From: JASGDN01 sp049841275
Lineage (GTDB): Bacteria; Chloroflexota; Chloroflexia; Thermomicrobiales; UBA6265
Direction: 5' to 3'
DNA length: 64,000 bases
Assembly (NCBI GenBank): GCA_049841275.1
Contig: JASGDN010000092.1
Coordinates: 35,059-99,058, forward strand
Below are positions 62,887 to 64,000 of the stretch, one piece after another. Under the pieces are notes generated by a model. That model was given only the letters and a program-made list of their open reading frames with translations, did not search any database and was not told the DNA's origin. A program made the translations under genes and the position numbers. Positions within the stretch are counted from its first letter, which is position 1. Every line of letters begins with the position of its first letter.

Positions 62887-63789
62887 ATGTCCGAGTCGCC
62901 CTTCGTCGTGCTCGACGAACGCTTCAATGCCCTCCACAAGGGATCTGCCCGCCTGGAGTGCCTGTTCACTGGCTGCCGATGGGCGGAAGGCCCAGCCTGG
63001 TTCCCCGCCCATCGCTCGTTGGTCTGGAGCGACATCCCGAACGACCGTATCCTCCGCTGGGACGAGACGATCGGCCAGGTCGGCATCTTCCGCCACCCTG
63101 CCGGATACACGAACGGCCACACCGTCGACCGGCAAGGGCGACTCGTCTCCTGCGAGCACGGTAACCGCCGCGTGACACGTACCGAGCACGACGGCTCGAT
63201 CACTGTGATCGCGGACCAGTTCGAGGGCAAACGCTTCAACAGCCCGAACGACATCGTCGTACGATCGGATGGGTCGATCTGGTTCACGGACCCGCCCTAC
63301 GGCATCGAATCGGACTACGAGGGACACAAGGGTACGAGCGAGATCGGCGGCAATTTCGTCTACCGCGTCGAGCCGGCGACAGGACACGTAACGGTCGTGG
63401 CCGACGACTTCGACCGGCCGAACGGCCTCGCCTTCTCCCCGGACGAGAAGCGGCTCTACGTGACGGATACGGGACCGAACTCGCCGCGGCACATGCGCGT
63501 CTTCGATGTCTCGGCAAACGACACCCTGGTGAACGGCCAGGTTTTCGCCGAGGCGACCAACGGCGGCTTCGACGGCTTCCGCTTCGATGACATGGGCAAT
63601 GTCTGGACGAGCGCGGCGGATGGCATCCACTGCATCCACCCGGACGGAACATTGCTCGGCAAGGTGCTGGTTCCAGAAGGCGTGGCGAATTGCGTCTTCG
63701 GCGGAGCGAAGCGGAACCGGCTCTTCATCACCGCCACCACATCCCTGTATTCGATCATGCTCCCGGTGAACGGGGCAAAGACATTCTAG
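62887..63789 (+). CDS. SMP-30/gluconolactonase-like enzyme
   Basis: 300 residues from the ATG at 62887. WAEGPAWFPAHRSLVWSDIPNDRILRWDE (metal Glu), FNSPNDIVVRSDGSIWFTDPPYGI (Asn) and DRPNGLAFSPDEKRLYVTDTGP (Asn/Asp) are the metal-site blades of the SMP-30 propeller. It hydrolyses sugar lactones formed by dehydrogenases such as the AKR or Gfo/Idh enzymes in this window. A 19-bp hairpin closes the gene. Confidence 0.92.
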   Translation: MSESPFVVLDERFNALHKGSARLECLFTGCRWAEGPAWFPAHRSLVWSDIPNDRILRWDETIGQVGIFRHPAGYTNGHTVDRQGRLVSCEHGNRRVTRTEHDGSITVIADQFEGKRFNSPNDIVVRSDGSIWFTDPPYGIESDYEGHKGTSEIGGNFVYRVEPATGHVTVVADDFDRPNGLAFSPDEKRLYVTDTGPNSPRHMRVFDVSANDTLVNGQVFAEATNGGFDGFRFDDMGNVWTSAADGIHCIHPDGTLLGKVLVPEGVANCVFGGAKRNRLFITATTSLYSIMLPVNGAKTF

Positions 63790-63800
63790 GCAACACAACA

Positions 63801-63844
63801 GAATCCCGGCCGGTCGTCACAATGATGACGACCGGCCGGGATTC
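63801..63844 (+). terminator. 19-bp perfect hairpin
   Basis: GAATCCCGGCCGGTCGTCA / TGACGACCGGCCGGGATTC with a 6-nt loop, 11 nt after the lactonase stop. Confidence 0.85.
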
Positions 63845-63923
63845 TCCGGCATTCCGTACTTACGCGCATTCAGATAGGCATCAAAAAGGCACGCCAAGCC
63901 TTTCCAGCCTAGCGCGCCAGTAT

Positions 63924-63998
<75 letters not shown>

Positions 63999-64000
63999 GC

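Overview
The window is GC-rich bacterial DNA that reads like a member of the Chloroflexota, most likely the Thermomicrobia/Sphaerobacter side. That assignment is inference. It rests on high GC, Tat-type signal peptides followed by Ser/Pro/Ala linkers on solute-binding proteins, an LPxTG-type surface protein, many Gfo/Idh, sulfatase and SMP-30 sugar genes, and typical Gram-positive-style RNA signals (a T-box leader and GC-rich terminators). No phage, plasmid, IS or CRISPR signature is visible.

Layout. 0-7.6 kb: end of a sortase-anchored protein, three MFS transporters (one truncated), a Gfo/Idh oxidoreductase, a SnoaL-like protein and a TrmH-family rRNA methylase. 7.6-14.8 kb: a broken FAIM1-like gene, two convergent family-5 solute-binding proteins, small and large membrane proteins and an APH-like kinase. 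15-24 kb: MFS, SRPBCC, a lipid kinase with a phosphatidate phosphatase, an HxlR regulator divergent from a quinone-oxidoreductase-like gene, an oxidoreductase and a sugar-phosphate isomerase. 23.9-27 kb: a TacA/TacT-like toxin-antitoxin pair and a divergent TetR/GNAT pair, with two copies of an apparently undescribed noncoding transcription unit of about 345 nt. 27-34 kb: M20 peptidase, MFS and pyroglutamyl peptidase operon, then a two-gene membrane glycosyltransferase operon. 34-40.3 kb: secreted proteins, an APH-like kinase, and dapB/dapA behind a T-box leader with a lysine specifier. 40.5-50.6 kb: an ABC-2 exporter, a nucleoside hydrolase, two related membrane proteins (one frameshifted), an isochorismatase-like pseudogene, an NHL propeller, DUF983, peptide deformylase and DUF6766. 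50.8-63.8 kb: a sugar catabolism stretch with two sulfatases, aldo/keto reductase, ThuA-like protein, a family-1 ABC sugar importer without ATPase, an LLM flavin oxidoreductase and an SMP-30 lactonase. An initiator tRNA-Met lies at the right edge.

How the genes fit together. The dominant theme is uptake and breakdown of sugars, sulfated glycans and small peptides: substrate-binding proteins, importer permeases, sulfatases, oxidoreductases, lactonase, peptidases. Housekeeping genes (def, dapA, dapB, TrmH, tRNA-fMet) are interspersed. Most operons are short and end in perfect GC-rich hairpins.

The most interesting signal is the pair of leftward RNA units at about 24.79-25.17 kb and 26.43-26.80 kb. 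They share a TTGACA-17 nt-TANTCT promoter, an operator-like palindrome over the -10, two hairpins whose stems differ in sequence but keep pairing, a conserved 12-nt block and a GNRA-loop terminator, with no convincing open reading frame. Other notable items are a Lys T-box on lysine biosynthesis, two further candidate leader RNAs, a deletion scar that fuses two divergent genes, and several genes broken by single-base changes.
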